DNA of 64,000 bases from positions 62,001-126,000 of the forward strand of contig NZ_JABTEX010000006.1 of assembly GCF_015711645.1 (NCBI RefSeq), in the 5' to 3' direction. Position numbers and translations under genes: made by a program. The stretch is from Planomonospora sp. ID82291 (GTDB taxonomy: Bacteria; Actinomycetota; Actinomycetes; Streptosporangiales; Streptosporangiaceae). Of this stretch, positions 17,202-25,232 are shown piece by piece. The notes beneath the pieces are model-generated. The model saw nothing but the letters and a program-made list of their open reading frames with translations, was not told where the DNA came from and ran no database searches. The number at the start of each line of letters is the position of its first letter. Positions within the stretch are counted from its first letter, which is position 1.

Positions 17202-17564
17202 TTGACCGACTTTCGCGGCAACCCCTACACCGTCGGCACGACCATCGTGTACGCGCGCATGTCGGGCCGCTCCTGCGAACTGCAGGAGGCGGTTACCTGC
17301 GACATCTGGCGGACCTACCGTGACCGGGACACGTGGACGTGGAAACGCTACGACGCCGCGGCGGCCGCCGCCGTCGGCCCGATCACCGAGAACGACCTGG
17401 AGTGGCGGGTGAGGGCGGCGCCGACCGGCAGGGGAAGCCGTGGCTTCTTCCGCGCCAGCGACGCCTACGTCGAAGGGCCGGACGGTAGCCGTCAGCGGGT
17501 GGAGAGCGCACCGAAACCGGCTGCGCTGACTGTGATCGACAACATCATGGTGGCCGGGCCGTGA
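17202..17564 (+). CDS. unknown protein, TTG start
   Basis: 120 aa. A stop lies just upstream in frame, so TTG at 17202 is the only upstream start; it has no clear ribosome site, and the ATG at residue 20 is an alternative. It is Arg/Trp-rich (TCDIWRTYRDRDTWTWKRYD) and has the look of a small phage protein. Its stop overlaps the next start. Confidence 0.5.
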   Translation: MTDFRGNPYTVGTTIVYARMSGRSCELQEAVTCDIWRTYRDRDTWTWKRYDAAAAAAVGPITENDLEWRVRAAPTGRGSRGFFRASDAYVEGPDGSRQRVESAPKPAALTVIDNIMVAGP

Positions 17565-18496
17565 GCCGGATCCGCTTCACCTCCCCCAGCGGGCAGGCGG
17601 AGTTGCTCGGCAGCGAGTACGCCCACCTGGGCCTGCTGTGCCGGCGCATCGCGCTGGGCCTGCTCGACCTGCACGGGATCGGTAGCCCGGTCCGTGATCG
17701 GCTGTGGGACCTGACTCCGGCCAACCACACCGCGCGCCGCTACCGCACCGGCGAGCCCGGCTGGCTGAACGGGTGGGCGTCGGCCTACCGGTCGTCGTTC
17801 TTCACCGATGCCGAAGGGCTCATCGTGTTCGGCGGCTGCAAGGTGTCCACGTTCGAGCTGGCGCTCAACACCGCGCTGCAGGTCGGCTCGGCGGGGGTGA
17901 AGTTGGCGGCGCGCGTCTACGGCCAGGCCGAGATCCACGCCTTCGTCGAAGGCCCCAACCGGGCCTGGCTGGCCGGTGTGATCGACCAGGGCCTGGCCGA
18001 AGGGGTGCTGCGGCGCGGTTTCCGCCCCGGCAGCGGGATCGATCGCGGCCCCGTTGCTGCGTGGGTGGAGACCGGGTGGGCGGCGGTGACGGAGCTGCTG
18101 CGCGCCCGGGACGACGAGCCCGTCGTGCTGTCGTCCACGTTGGGCGATACCTTCTTCCCGTCCGCCGCAGCGGTCGGCTGGCGGCCGCTGGCCGGTGCGG
18201 ACCTGACGCCGCCGTCCTGGCGCGGCAGCTCGGAGTGGGAGAACCTCGGCGAGGTCGCCCGCGAGGAGTATCGAGAGGCGACCGTCGAGGAGCTGTTCGG
18301 CGACCTTGATCCTGTGGAGAAGTGGCGGGTCGCCATGGACGGGCTGCGGCGCCGCTCGCAGCGCGAGGTGCTGGAGCTGGCACCGGACGGATGGGATGCC
18401 TTCCGCTACGGACACCGGCTGTCGGTGCTGGACCTGGGGGCCGACGACTGGCGGGAGCGGCTGGCGTCCGCGCTGGATGTGCCAGTCGTCTTGTGA
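17561..18496 (+). CDS. unknown protein, last gene of overlapping operon
   Basis: 311 aa from GTG (GTGA overlap). Soluble alpha/beta protein with RIRFTSPSGQAELLGSEYAH at the start, a GWASAYRSSFF motif and a long acidic helical C-terminus. No enzyme family recognised. The uninterrupted coupling from 14589 to here argues that these products work together, possibly a phage- or element-encoded complex. Confidence 0.6.
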   Translation: MSRIRFTSPSGQAELLGSEYAHLGLLCRRIALGLLDLHGIGSPVRDRLWDLTPANHTARRYRTGEPGWLNGWASAYRSSFFTDAEGLIVFGGCKVSTFELALNTALQVGSAGVKLAARVYGQAEIHAFVEGPNRAWLAGVIDQGLAEGVLRRGFRPGSGIDRGPVAAWVETGWAAVTELLRARDDEPVVLSSTLGDTFFPSAAAVGWRPLAGADLTPPSWRGSSEWENLGEVAREEYREATVEELFGDLDPVEKWRVAMDGLRRRSQREVLELAPDGWDAFRYGHRLSVLDLGADDWRERLASALDVPVVL

Positions 18497-18715
18497 GCGC
18501 CGGTGCCCGCTGCCGGCGGCGGCGGAAGCGCTCCGAGGGGGCGTGCCGCACGCTTGCCCGGGCTGCCCTTCCCGGCGTCGAACTGCGGGTTACAAACGCG
18601 GGACGCTGAGCCCGTACCGTTGATCACAGAGGCCGCGTGGCCTCTGCGGTCCTGCCTCATAAGGAGTTCACCCGGAGCTTGGACGGCCCGCGCCCTACGA
18701 CTTCAGGAGAGCTTC

Positions 18716-19546
18716 ATGGCGTACTCGCTGAGCAACACGCGGGCCGCTTACCGCCGCGCCAAGGTCTTCGGTGAGGAACTGCTCGCCGCCGGGGATGCGA
18801 TCGTCGCGTCCGGAGGGGTGACGGTGCTTGAGCCGTACCAGGTGATCTTCCCCACGATGTACGGCTGGTGGCGCTTCATCAATCACAGCGCGCGCCTGCT
18901 GTGGCAGGCGACCGAGAGCGGCTTCTCGGCTGAGGTGTCGGCGCTGATGCGCAACATCGTCGACCACACGTACTCCATGGTGTGGCTGGCCGACGTCGGC
19001 GAGGAAGGGCTGGTGGCCCTGGAGGACGCCCGCGCTGAGGGGATCTGGCACATCTACGAGGAGGCCAAGAAGGCGGGCTGGACGACTCCGCCGGAGACGG
19101 ATCTGCCGCCGGTCCCGGTGGAGCCGTCCGACCCGGCCGAGCGCAAGCGGTACCGGAAGCTCAAGGGGGAGATCACCACGTTCGTGAACCTCACGACCGC
19201 GTTCAAGGCGGAGGACATGTACGTGGTTTACCGGCATCTGTCGGACTACACCCATGCCGGGGCGGTCACTGCGGGCAGGTACGCCAAGCCGACGGGGGAC
19301 GGCAAGTTCGTCCTGACCGACATGGCCCGCTCGCTGGGGGCGGTCGATGCCATCTGGACGACAGCCTCGCTCATCCAGGCGGGGCATGCCCTGTCGCGGA
19401 TGGTTGAGGGTGATCCGATGAGGTCGCTGCTGGAGAAGGCGGCCAAGGACATGGGGCTCCCCTCCCCTGAGCACCTCGTGCCTGTGCGGCGGCAGAAGGA
19501 AAAGAAGCAGGGGAAGAAGGCGAAGGGCGCGACGGCCAAGAGCTGA
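18716..19546 (+). CDS. DUF5677-like helical protein
   Basis: 276 aa, ATG with CAGGAGAG upstream. Helical throughout, with a pattern of aromatic/His residues (WWRFINHSARLLW, MRNIVDHTYSMVWLADVG, YVVYRHLSDYTHAGAV) like DUF5677 and related conserved helical bundles whose His/Asp may form a HEPN-like active site (the Rx4-6H pattern could be fitted, but I am not certain). It ends with a Lys-rich tail (KEKKQGKKAKG). Monocistronic with its own terminator. If a HEPN-type RNase it could be a toxin or defence effector; that is speculation. Confidence 0.55.
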   Translation: MAYSLSNTRAAYRRAKVFGEELLAAGDAIVASGGVTVLEPYQVIFPTMYGWWRFINHSARLLWQATESGFSAEVSALMRNIVDHTYSMVWLADVGEEGLVALEDARAEGIWHIYEEAKKAGWTTPPETDLPPVPVEPSDPAERKRYRKLKGEITTFVNLTTAFKAEDMYVVYRHLSDYTHAGAVTAGRYAKPTGDGKFVLTDMARSLGAVDAIWTTASLIQAGHALSRMVEGDPMRSLLEKAAKDMGLPSPEHLVPVRRQKEKKQGKKAKGATAKS

Positions 19547-19605
19547 CAGCACGGCGAAGGGCCCGCTCCCCGAGTGCCGTGGGGAGCGGGCCCTTCGCCG
19601 TGCTG
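19547..19605. terminator. 25-bp perfect hairpin between convergent genes
   Basis: Arms 19547-19571 and 19581-19605 are exact complements around the loop GAGTGCCGT. It lies between the convergent stops at 19546 and 19610 and serves both genes. Confidence 0.9.
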
Positions 19606-19609
19606 GGGC

Positions 19610-19999
19610 TCACTGGGAGGCGGCGGCGAGCGCGGCGTCTAATGCGTCGATCACGAGCGGGATGCCGTCGGCGGGGATGGTGATGCCGCAGCCGACGGGG
19701 CGCACCTTGGCGGTGTTGTTGAAGAGGAAGACCTTCTGCAGGTCGATGGCGATGCCGTCACCGTCGGGCCCGACGGTGAGGGCGAACCCGAGGCCGACGT
19801 ACATGTTGACGTCGGTGCTGGGCGGGCTGCTCAGCAGGAGCTTGAGGTGCTTCATCCTGTGACCCTTGAGGGTGACGCCCCAGTCGCCGAGGTCGAGGAA
19901 GACGCCTCGGCCCTTCGGGCTCGGGCTGATGGTGAAGGTCGAGCTGGTGGAGGCGAAGTCGCACGTCGTGGTGCCGGTGTCGTCGGTGATGTTCAACAT
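19610..19999 (-). CDS. unknown beta-rich protein
   Basis: 129 aa, ATG start. Thr/Ser-rich N-terminus, then a beta-sandwich-like series (GVFLDLGDWGVTL, LKLLLSSP, VGLGFALTVG, IAIDLQKVFLF) ending in a short helix. No signal peptide. No family recognised. Its upstream region carries the AT-rich motif shared with the HAD gene at 1230, so the two may be co-regulated. Confidence 0.55.
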   Translation of the reverse strand: MLNITDDTGTTTCDFASTSSTFTISPSPKGRGVFLDLGDWGVTLKGHRMKHLKLLLSSPPSTDVNMYVGLGFALTVGPDGDGIAIDLQKVFLFNNTAKVRPVGCGITIPADGIPLVIDALDAALAAASQ

Positions 20000-20045
20000 G
20001 GGTCCCCATCTGCAGTCGCCAAAATTCCCTTATATGCTTATAGTT

Positions 20046-20063
20046 TAGTATAGGAGAGTTAAT
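20046..20063 (-). promoter_or_regulatory. AT-rich upstream motif, copy 2
   Basis: TAGTATAGG-NNN-GTTAAT on the + strand, 15 of 18 bases identical to 1299-1316, in a longer AT-rich patch (20021-20068). It lies about 47 bases upstream of the ATG at 19999. Confidence 0.45.
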
Positions 20064-20179
20064 AAGGCAAGGGGTGTTGATCTTGCCCGGCATCCGCCAG
20101 CGCACCAGGCCAGATGAGAGGAGATGGACGCGGCACGGCAAAGATGACCTAAGCGCCGCCGCGGAGTAGACATCGCCCC

Positions 20180-20803
20180 GTGACTTTCTGCCTGCCCGAC
20201 CGGGCCACCATGAGCGTCGCGGAGGCTGCCGCCGTCCTGGGCGTGCATCGCGACGCCGCCTACGCCGCCGTCCATCGTGGCGAGATTCCGCACATCCGCA
20301 TCGGCCGGCTCATCCGGGTGCCCACCGCGGCGCTCGCCGCTCTGCTGGGGTTACCGGTCCCGGCGGCCGCCGACCCCGCCCCCTCCCCCGTCTCCGAGGA
20401 GAAGCCAGTGGAGCTGACGCCCGAACTCCGCGACGGGCTGGACGACCACCTCCGCGGCGACACTTCCCCGCGATCCGCCGCTGCGGCGAGCAGCGTCGCC
20501 GAGTCCACCGTCCACCATTGCCTGGCTGAGGGCCAGGCCGATGCTGCTCCCCCGGACTACCGGAGGATCTACGACGCGGTCGCCGCAGCCAAGGCCGTAC
20601 CCGAAACCGAGGCGGACTTGATCTGGGCCGTGGTGGAAGACGCCCTGGGCGGTGCCCTGATCAAGGAGACCGTACGGCCGGACGGCACGGTCGAGCGTGA
20701 GTTCAGCGCGCCCAACGAGCGGCTGCTCAACAGCCTGCCCGGCCCCTGGCGGCAACTGGTGGAAACCGTACGCGAGGAGCTCGCTGCCCCGCCTGCGCGG
20801 TGA
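20180..20803 (+). CDS. excisionase-like HTH DNA-binding protein
   Basis: 207 aa from GTG. Residues 11-55 (MSVAEAAAVLGVHRDAAYAA then IPHIRIGRLIRVPTAAL) are a MerR/Xis-type HTH_17 domain: helix-turn-helix, wing with the RIGRxIRVP signature, then a helix. The rest is an acidic linker and a helical domain (DYRRIYDAVAAAKAVPETEADLIWAVVEDAL). In integrative elements such proteins direct the recombinase to excise or regulate replication. The tyrosine recombinase of this window is 17 kb away, farther than usual for an int/xis pair. A perfect palindromic terminator follows. Confidence 0.7.
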   Translation: MTFCLPDRATMSVAEAAAVLGVHRDAAYAAVHRGEIPHIRIGRLIRVPTAALAALLGLPVPAAADPAPSPVSEEKPVELTPELRDGLDDHLRGDTSPRSAAAASSVAESTVHHCLAEGQADAAPPDYRRIYDAVAAAKAVPETEADLIWAVVEDALGGALIKETVRPDGTVEREFSAPNERLLNSLPGPWRQLVETVREELAAPPAR

Positions 20804-20811
20804 CGCCTCCA

Positions 20812-20841
20812 GGGTGCTGCCGCGCCGGCGCGGCAGCACCC
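20812..20841 (+). terminator. 30-base perfect palindrome terminator
   Basis: GGGTGCTGCCGCGCC is followed immediately by its exact reverse complement. It starts nine bases past the excisionase-like stop. Confidence 0.8.
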
Positions 20842-20886
20842 CCGCCCGCCTTTGTCGCGCTCCGGCACCGCGAGGAACCACACGCC

Positions 20887-21204
20887 GTGACCCGCCGAGA
20901 AGAGATCCAGGCCGTGTTCGGCAGCTCGGACGCGCTGCCCACCGAGCGGTTCGTAGCCGGCGCGATCCGGACGCTGATGCCCGCCGGTGATCAACCTGTC
21001 TTGAAGCGGATTCGCCGATGGCGCTACGCCGCCTCGATGGCACAGGTGTGTCACCACGGCAGGAGGCGACGGCGGCCTGGGGCCGGTGCCACGCTGGCGA
21101 GTTATGAGCAGACGAAGCGGCAAGCAGGGCAAGCCGACAGGCGGATCTTCATCTTCTTCTCAGCGTCAGCAGCGGCAGCCTGTCGACGTCCAGGCCGGAC
21201 GTGA
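20887..21204 (+). CDS. possible small protein, C-terminus doubtful
   Basis: From the GTG at 20887 the frame reads VTRREEIQAVFGSSDALPTE and continues plausibly to about 21040. It then turns Arg/Ala-rich and overlaps the next gene in another frame. Either a short gene with a frameshifted end or a remnant. No domain recognised. Confidence 0.3.
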   Translation: MTRREEIQAVFGSSDALPTERFVAGAIRTLMPAGDQPVLKRIRRWRYAASMAQVCHHGRRRRRPGAGATLASYEQTKRQAGQADRRIFIFFSASAAAACRRPGRT

Positions 21205-22039
21205 CCTGGACATGGTGACCGGATTCCTGCTGACCCCGCAGGACTTTCCCGGTGAGCTCAGCGATAGCTACTCGGCCGTCTGCGCCCTGCTGCGGGTCCG
21301 GCCGGAGAGCGCAGGTTATGCGGTTCTGCTCTGCCAGGACGGAGACGGTGCCCGCTGGAGCCAGATCACCACGGACACGGCCGGTTTCGCCGGAGTCCTG
21401 TCCCTCGAACAGACAGGCATTCAGACGGGATACGTTCCGCCATCCGGTACCGTGATCGCCGTGCGCCCCGGCTGGCCGCTGGAGTGCAGATACGGCTTCG
21501 CCGACCGGGCCGCACCGCACGACCTGCCGGGTGTCGCGCCGCAGGACCTGCTGCGCCCGCCGCCCGCCGACGACTTGCCCGCCGCCCGGAGGCGGAGCCT
21601 GGCCGACATCCTCTCTGAGGAGCTTGCGACGAGCGGCCGCCGCAGCAGACGCGAGTACAAGGACGACATCCTGTTCGACGCCTACAACATGGGTGATCAC
21701 CCACTGGAAGTGCCGCCGCGGCTCATCGACATGCGCGTGCTCATGGACGACGACCACCCCGCCTACGCGTCCCTGCAGGCGGCGCTGGCCACGGCCTGGA
21801 CCTTGAGCGAGGACCCGGCCCCGGGGCCCGGCCGCATCCGCGTCCGCAAGAGCTGGCCGCGCGATACTCCCGTGGTCCGTGCCAGCGGTGCTGACTGGAC
21901 ACTCGTCGCGCTCGCCGACGGCCCAGCCGTCATGCTGCTCGACGAGATTCCGGGCATTCCGCTTGCCCTGGATGAGACGCCGCGCATCGCCGAACTCGTC
22001 ACGGCCCTGGCCGCAGCCGCTAAACGCTGCCCTGCCTGA
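21104..22039 (+). CDS. unknown protein containing the GLLL/RPGWP module
   Basis: 311 aa from the ATG at 21104; the start is uncertain and a low-complexity Ser/Gln stretch follows it. Residues about 30-125 parallel the small protein at 3215 (LTPQDF, AVLLCQDGDG, VRPGWP). A Pro-rich linker leads to DILFDAYNMGDHPLEVPPRL and an acidic C-terminal domain with TLVALADGPAVMLLDEIPGIPL. No catalytic motif. Probably a multi-domain element protein of unknown role. Confidence 0.55.
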   Translation: MSRRSGKQGKPTGGSSSSSQRQQRQPVDVQAGRDLDMVTGFLLTPQDFPGELSDSYSAVCALLRVRPESAGYAVLLCQDGDGARWSQITTDTAGFAGVLSLEQTGIQTGYVPPSGTVIAVRPGWPLECRYGFADRAAPHDLPGVAPQDLLRPPPADDLPAARRRSLADILSEELATSGRRSRREYKDDILFDAYNMGDHPLEVPPRLIDMRVLMDDDHPAYASLQAALATAWTLSEDPAPGPGRIRVRKSWPRDTPVVRASGADWTLVALADGPAVMLLDEIPGIPLALDETPRIAELVTALAAAAKRCPA

Positions 22040-22076
22040 CCGGAGTCCTCACGCTGGCGGGTGGTGCCAGCGGCAT

Positions 22077-22814
22077 TCAGGTGCTGGATGACTCGTCCAG
22101 GAGATACCGCAGGTAGAAGTCCGGCTTGGCCAGGAACCGGCGCCAGTGGTCGACGACCTGGAGTTTGTCCCACTCGGTGGCGCAGATGCCGTCGTCGCCG
22201 AGTTCGAGGATGTGCGCACCGGGGAGACTGGTGAGGATCGGTGAATGCGTGGCGCAGATGATCTGCCCGCCCTCACGGGCGACCCGGTCCATCAGACCGA
22301 CCAGCCGCAGGCAGGAGTGAAACGACAAGGCGGCTTCCGGTTCGTCCATCAGGTAGAGGCCCGGCCCGGCCACCATGCGGTCCAGCACGGTGAAGAATCC
22401 CTCACCGTGGGATTGCTCGGTGAGGTCCTGATCCCAGAAGCCATACCGGCCGGAGACGTTCTGCCCTAGGTTGAACAGGGTTTCAGCGCGGAGGAAGAAC
22501 GCGCTCCGCTTGAGACGGGGTCCTCGAATCAGCCGCAGGCCAGCCGCGGTCATCTCGGCGTCGAGCACTTCTCCGAGCGGGGTTGCGGGGCCGGTGCTGG
22601 CGTAGCGGGTGCCGGCTTTGCCGCCGGCGGAGTTGATCCCGCACACGTCGGCGATCGCTTCGATGATCGTGGACTTGCCGGAGCCGTTCTCCCCGACGAG
22701 GAACGTCACCGGTGCCGTCAGGGTGACGCCGCCGGTGAGGGCGCGGACGGCGGGCAGGGTGAAGGGCCATTCCCCGGAAGACTGGCCGGGGATGGCAAGA
22801 CGGGTGATCAGCAT
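22077..22814 (-). CDS. AAA ATPase of the RecF/OLD type, compact
   Basis: 245 aa. The ATG at 22814 has GGAG 11 bases upstream. Walker A GENGSGKS, Q-loop region, a signature-like segment, Walker B YLMDEPEAAL and the switch His in ATHSPILTSLPGAH are all visible: an ABC/SMC-class P-loop ATPase (AAA_15/AAA_23). It has no coiled coil or TOPRIM nuclease domain. It is the third gene of an operon with a kinase-like gene and a radical-SAM remnant, 4 bases after the kinase stop. Confidence 0.85.
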   Translation of the reverse strand: MLITRLAIPGQSSGEWPFTLPAVRALTGGVTLTAPVTFLVGENGSGKSTIIEAIADVCGINSAGGKAGTRYASTGPATPLGEVLDAEMTAAGLRLIRGPRLKRSAFFLRAETLFNLGQNVSGRYGFWDQDLTEQSHGEGFFTVLDRMVAGPGLYLMDEPEAALSFHSCLRLVGLMDRVAREGGQIICATHSPILTSLPGAHILELGDDGICATEWDKLQVVDHWRRFLAKPDFYLRYLLDESSST

Positions 22815-22818
22815 CGGG

Positions 22819-23670
22819 TCACGGTCTCCGGGCGGGCTCAAGCAGCCTCATGGCGTGAGCGTAGACGGGGTGCTGCAGGTCGGGATAGTCGCCCAGGCGG
22901 TGGGCGCGGTCGAGGATGTGAGCGGCGGCCGACAACTGGGCCAGACGGCCGGTGGGTGCATCGAGCACGTCGGCGAACACCTCGTGGACGTGTGCCGCCG
23001 TGGCGGGGACCAGGAGGCTGTGCAGGTACAGCATGGCCGCGCCGTAGCCGGCCGGGGTGCGACCCCAGTATTCCCAGTCCAGCAGCCACAGGCCGGGGCG
23101 GGTGAGGTTGGCCCAGTGCAGGTCGGTGTGCTCGGTGCGCAGCACCAGCGTGCCGGGCAGGTCGAGGGGCCGGCCGTAGAAGGCTTCGACGCGGCCGACC
23201 AAAGCGGCCGCGTCGTGCTCCCCGCGCCGGGTGGGCTGGACGGCCAGAGCGGCGAGTGCGGCGCGCAGGTCATCCCACCAGGAGGCAGGAAGGGGCAGGG
23301 GCGCGGTCAGTTCGGGGGTGGCCGAGCAGGCGGGATCGGGCACGTAGGTGAGCAGCTCGGCGTAGACGGCGACGGGTGGCTCGTCCCAGTCGGTTCGGTC
23401 GATCAGTGCGGGCTTGGGCACGCCGGTGATCACGCAGGCGTCGCGGTTGCCGGTCCATGCTTCGCCGTGCGCCCAGTCGTGGTGCTCGGCGGTCGCGCGC
23501 ATCCAGAATCGGCTGTTCCCCTGGAGGGCGGCTGAGCCGATCGTGCGGTCGCGCCAGCCGAACACCGCCTGCCCGGTCAGGGTCGCACCGAGGCGGGTGG
23601 CGCCTTCGGTGAGGATGCGGCGCAGGAAGGCTCGCTGCCCGGTCTCGGGATGGCGGTGTCGGCGGGTCAT
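22819..23670 (-). CDS. aminoglycoside phosphotransferase (APH)-type kinase
   Basis: 283 aa. The ATG at 23670 follows an AAGGGA ribosome site and lies 11 bases past the radical-SAM fragment. The catalytic HTDLHWANLTR (HxDxxxxN) and the metal-binding Asp in WLLDWEYWGR are intact. The N-terminal lobe has a degenerate nucleotide-binding region (TGQAVFGWRDRTIGSAAL). APH-fold proteins phosphorylate small molecules or proteins; context gives no aminoglycoside link, so a metabolite or peptide kinase is equally possible. Confidence 0.75.
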   Translation of the reverse strand: MTRRHRHPETGQRAFLRRILTEGATRLGATLTGQAVFGWRDRTIGSAALQGNSRFWMRATAEHHDWAHGEAWTGNRDACVITGVPKPALIDRTDWDEPPVAVYAELLTYVPDPACSATPELTAPLPLPASWWDDLRAALAALAVQPTRRGEHDAAALVGRVEAFYGRPLDLPGTLVLRTEHTDLHWANLTRPGLWLLDWEYWGRTPAGYGAAMLYLHSLLVPATAAHVHEVFADVLDAPTGRLAQLSAAAHILDRAHRLGDYPDLQHPVYAHAMRLLEPARRP

Positions 23671-23681
23671 GTGTCGGTCCC

Positions 23682-24173
23682 TTACCTGGTGGGGCGGCAC
23701 TTGTCGAGATTGCAGCTCATTCCAGGGTTGCAGTTTTTGTCCCTGGGCGCGCACAGCCCGCACGCGTAGTTCGGTGCGCAGCTGTTCGCCGGACGGCAGT
23801 TGTTCGCCGGACGGCAGGACGGGCTGCACGGGTCGGGCCGGCACGGTCTGGCGGCCCGGGCGCCGAACTCCTCACGGAGCTGACCGGTGATCTGGGTGAA
23901 CCTCTGGCTGGTGAGGATGTCGGCCAGGGGTTTCTGGTGGACGTTCCCCGCCGGAAGCCAGCGGGAGAACACGCACGGCCACACCTCGCCCGTCGGGGAG
24001 ATGGCGATCTGCTGATCCCCGCAGTGGCCGCACAGCTGGTCGATACCGGGGCCGTTGTCGCGGACGCCGCGGCCGACTTCTCGAAGGTCGTCGTAGCCGA
24101 TCTCGGGAACGCCGAGCCGTTCCAGGACGGTGATGCCCTGCTGGGCGCGCTGGTGCTCCAGGACCCCGATCAC
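23682..24173 (-). pseudogene. C-terminal remnant of a radical-SAM protein with Cys-rich CxPxxx tail
   Basis: About 163 codons matching only the last half of the complete gene at 31902: an AGVIGVLEHQR stretch, then the SPASM-like cluster-binding part (QLCGHCGD ... GEVWPC ... RWLPAGNV) and a tail with ten Cys, mostly in CxPxxx units. The radical-SAM CxxxCxxC core is absent, and a stop lies upstream near 24223. It is therefore a truncated copy, unless the short form is kept as a stand-alone Cys-rich protein. The tail has stayed open and Cys-rich, which is why I flag it. It heads an operon with the APH kinase and AAA ATPase. Confidence 0.7.
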
Positions 24174-24351
24174 GCCGGCGCGGAGCCGGATGCTCTGACC
24201 GCGGTGGCCGTCCCTCCGGGCCTACCCGGGACGGTTACCGCCCTTAGCTATGAACCGGCCCTATGGTTCAGTGACTTCTCCCCTCCGCCTGGCCGCACTG
24301 AATACCGCATATCACCCCTGCCGCCAGGGACGGGGCTTCTACCATGCGCAG

Positions 24352-25035
24352 GTGACCCAGACCTCTTCCTGCCCTGACACCTGGCCGACGCTCGATGCGG
24401 CCCGTACTGGCTTGCTGGGGCGGTTCCCCCAGCTGCGTCCGCTGCCGCACCTGCCCACCGGCACGGGCGACGGCGAGCAGGCCACCCTGTACCTCAACCC
24501 GATAACTGCGACAGTCTTCGAGTTGCGACCCGCATACGGCGGTGACGGCGCGTCGTACATGTGCTTCCCCATGGAGGCCGAGGAGATGCTGCAACGGCTC
24601 TCCTCTACGGTGGAGGCTGTGCTGATCAAGGTGTGCGACCCGTCCGGCTACCTGCCGCTCGGTCCTGTGGGAGATCCGGCCCGGCCGAGTCGGACCTTCG
24701 TCGACGACCTGGCTGTGATCGACGAATACAACCAGATCCGCCTGGCGCAGCTGCACGCCGAGGTCGCCCGTGGGCGCGCAGGCGGCGAAGAGGACGACCC
24801 CGATGACCTCGACGGTGAGGTGTACCACGCCGCCGCCTGGGAACTGGGAGCAGCGCGCGTCCGGGTGACCCGGCTGGAGATGATGCTCGCCCTGCACCTG
24901 AGGACGATCCGTGACGCCGCCTCCGGCAGCGGGGCCCCGGCCGAGCTCGCCCGGCGGCTCGACATCTCCGAGACGGCTGTGCGCGACGCGCTGGCCGCCG
25001 ATGTCCAGTGGCGCATGCCCATCATGGGCGTCTGA
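24352..25035 (+). CDS. unknown protein with C-terminal HTH-like helix pair (full copy)
   Basis: 227 aa from the GTG at 24352; an ATG at 24250 would add 34 poorly conserved residues. A beta-rich N-terminal half (TATVFELRPAYGGDGASYMC) is followed by VIDEYNQIRLAQLHAEVARG and a C-terminal HTH-like region (APAELARRLDISETAVRDAL). A diverged, N-terminally truncated copy sits at 51795-52311, and the parts conserved between them mark the functional core. Likely a DNA-binding regulator of an unknown family. Confidence 0.65.
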   Translation: MTQTSSCPDTWPTLDAARTGLLGRFPQLRPLPHLPTGTGDGEQATLYLNPITATVFELRPAYGGDGASYMCFPMEAEEMLQRLSSTVEAVLIKVCDPSGYLPLGPVGDPARPSRTFVDDLAVIDEYNQIRLAQLHAEVARGRAGGEEDDPDDLDGEVYHAAAWELGAARVRVTRLEMMLALHLRTIRDAASGSGAPAELARRLDISETAVRDALAADVQWRMPIMGV

Positions 25036-25232
25036 AAGCCTTCAGGGCCGCCCAGCGGTGTGCCGGCTTCGGAAAGCGGCCACTTTCACGTGTCGCAGAT
25101 CGAAGTCGCCTGGGGGACGGTGCAACGGCCAGCGGGCCCACTGGGCGGCGACGGCTGATCACGCCGGGGCGAGAACCAGGAAAGAGCATCCGCCGGAGTG
25201 ACCGGTATTGGCCACAGAGGTGAGATTTGCCG

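Noticed and set aside
22819-23670. Aminoglycoside resistance gene
   Set aside because: Only the general APH kinase motifs are present; the context is an ATPase and a radical-SAM remnant, so resistance is not supported.
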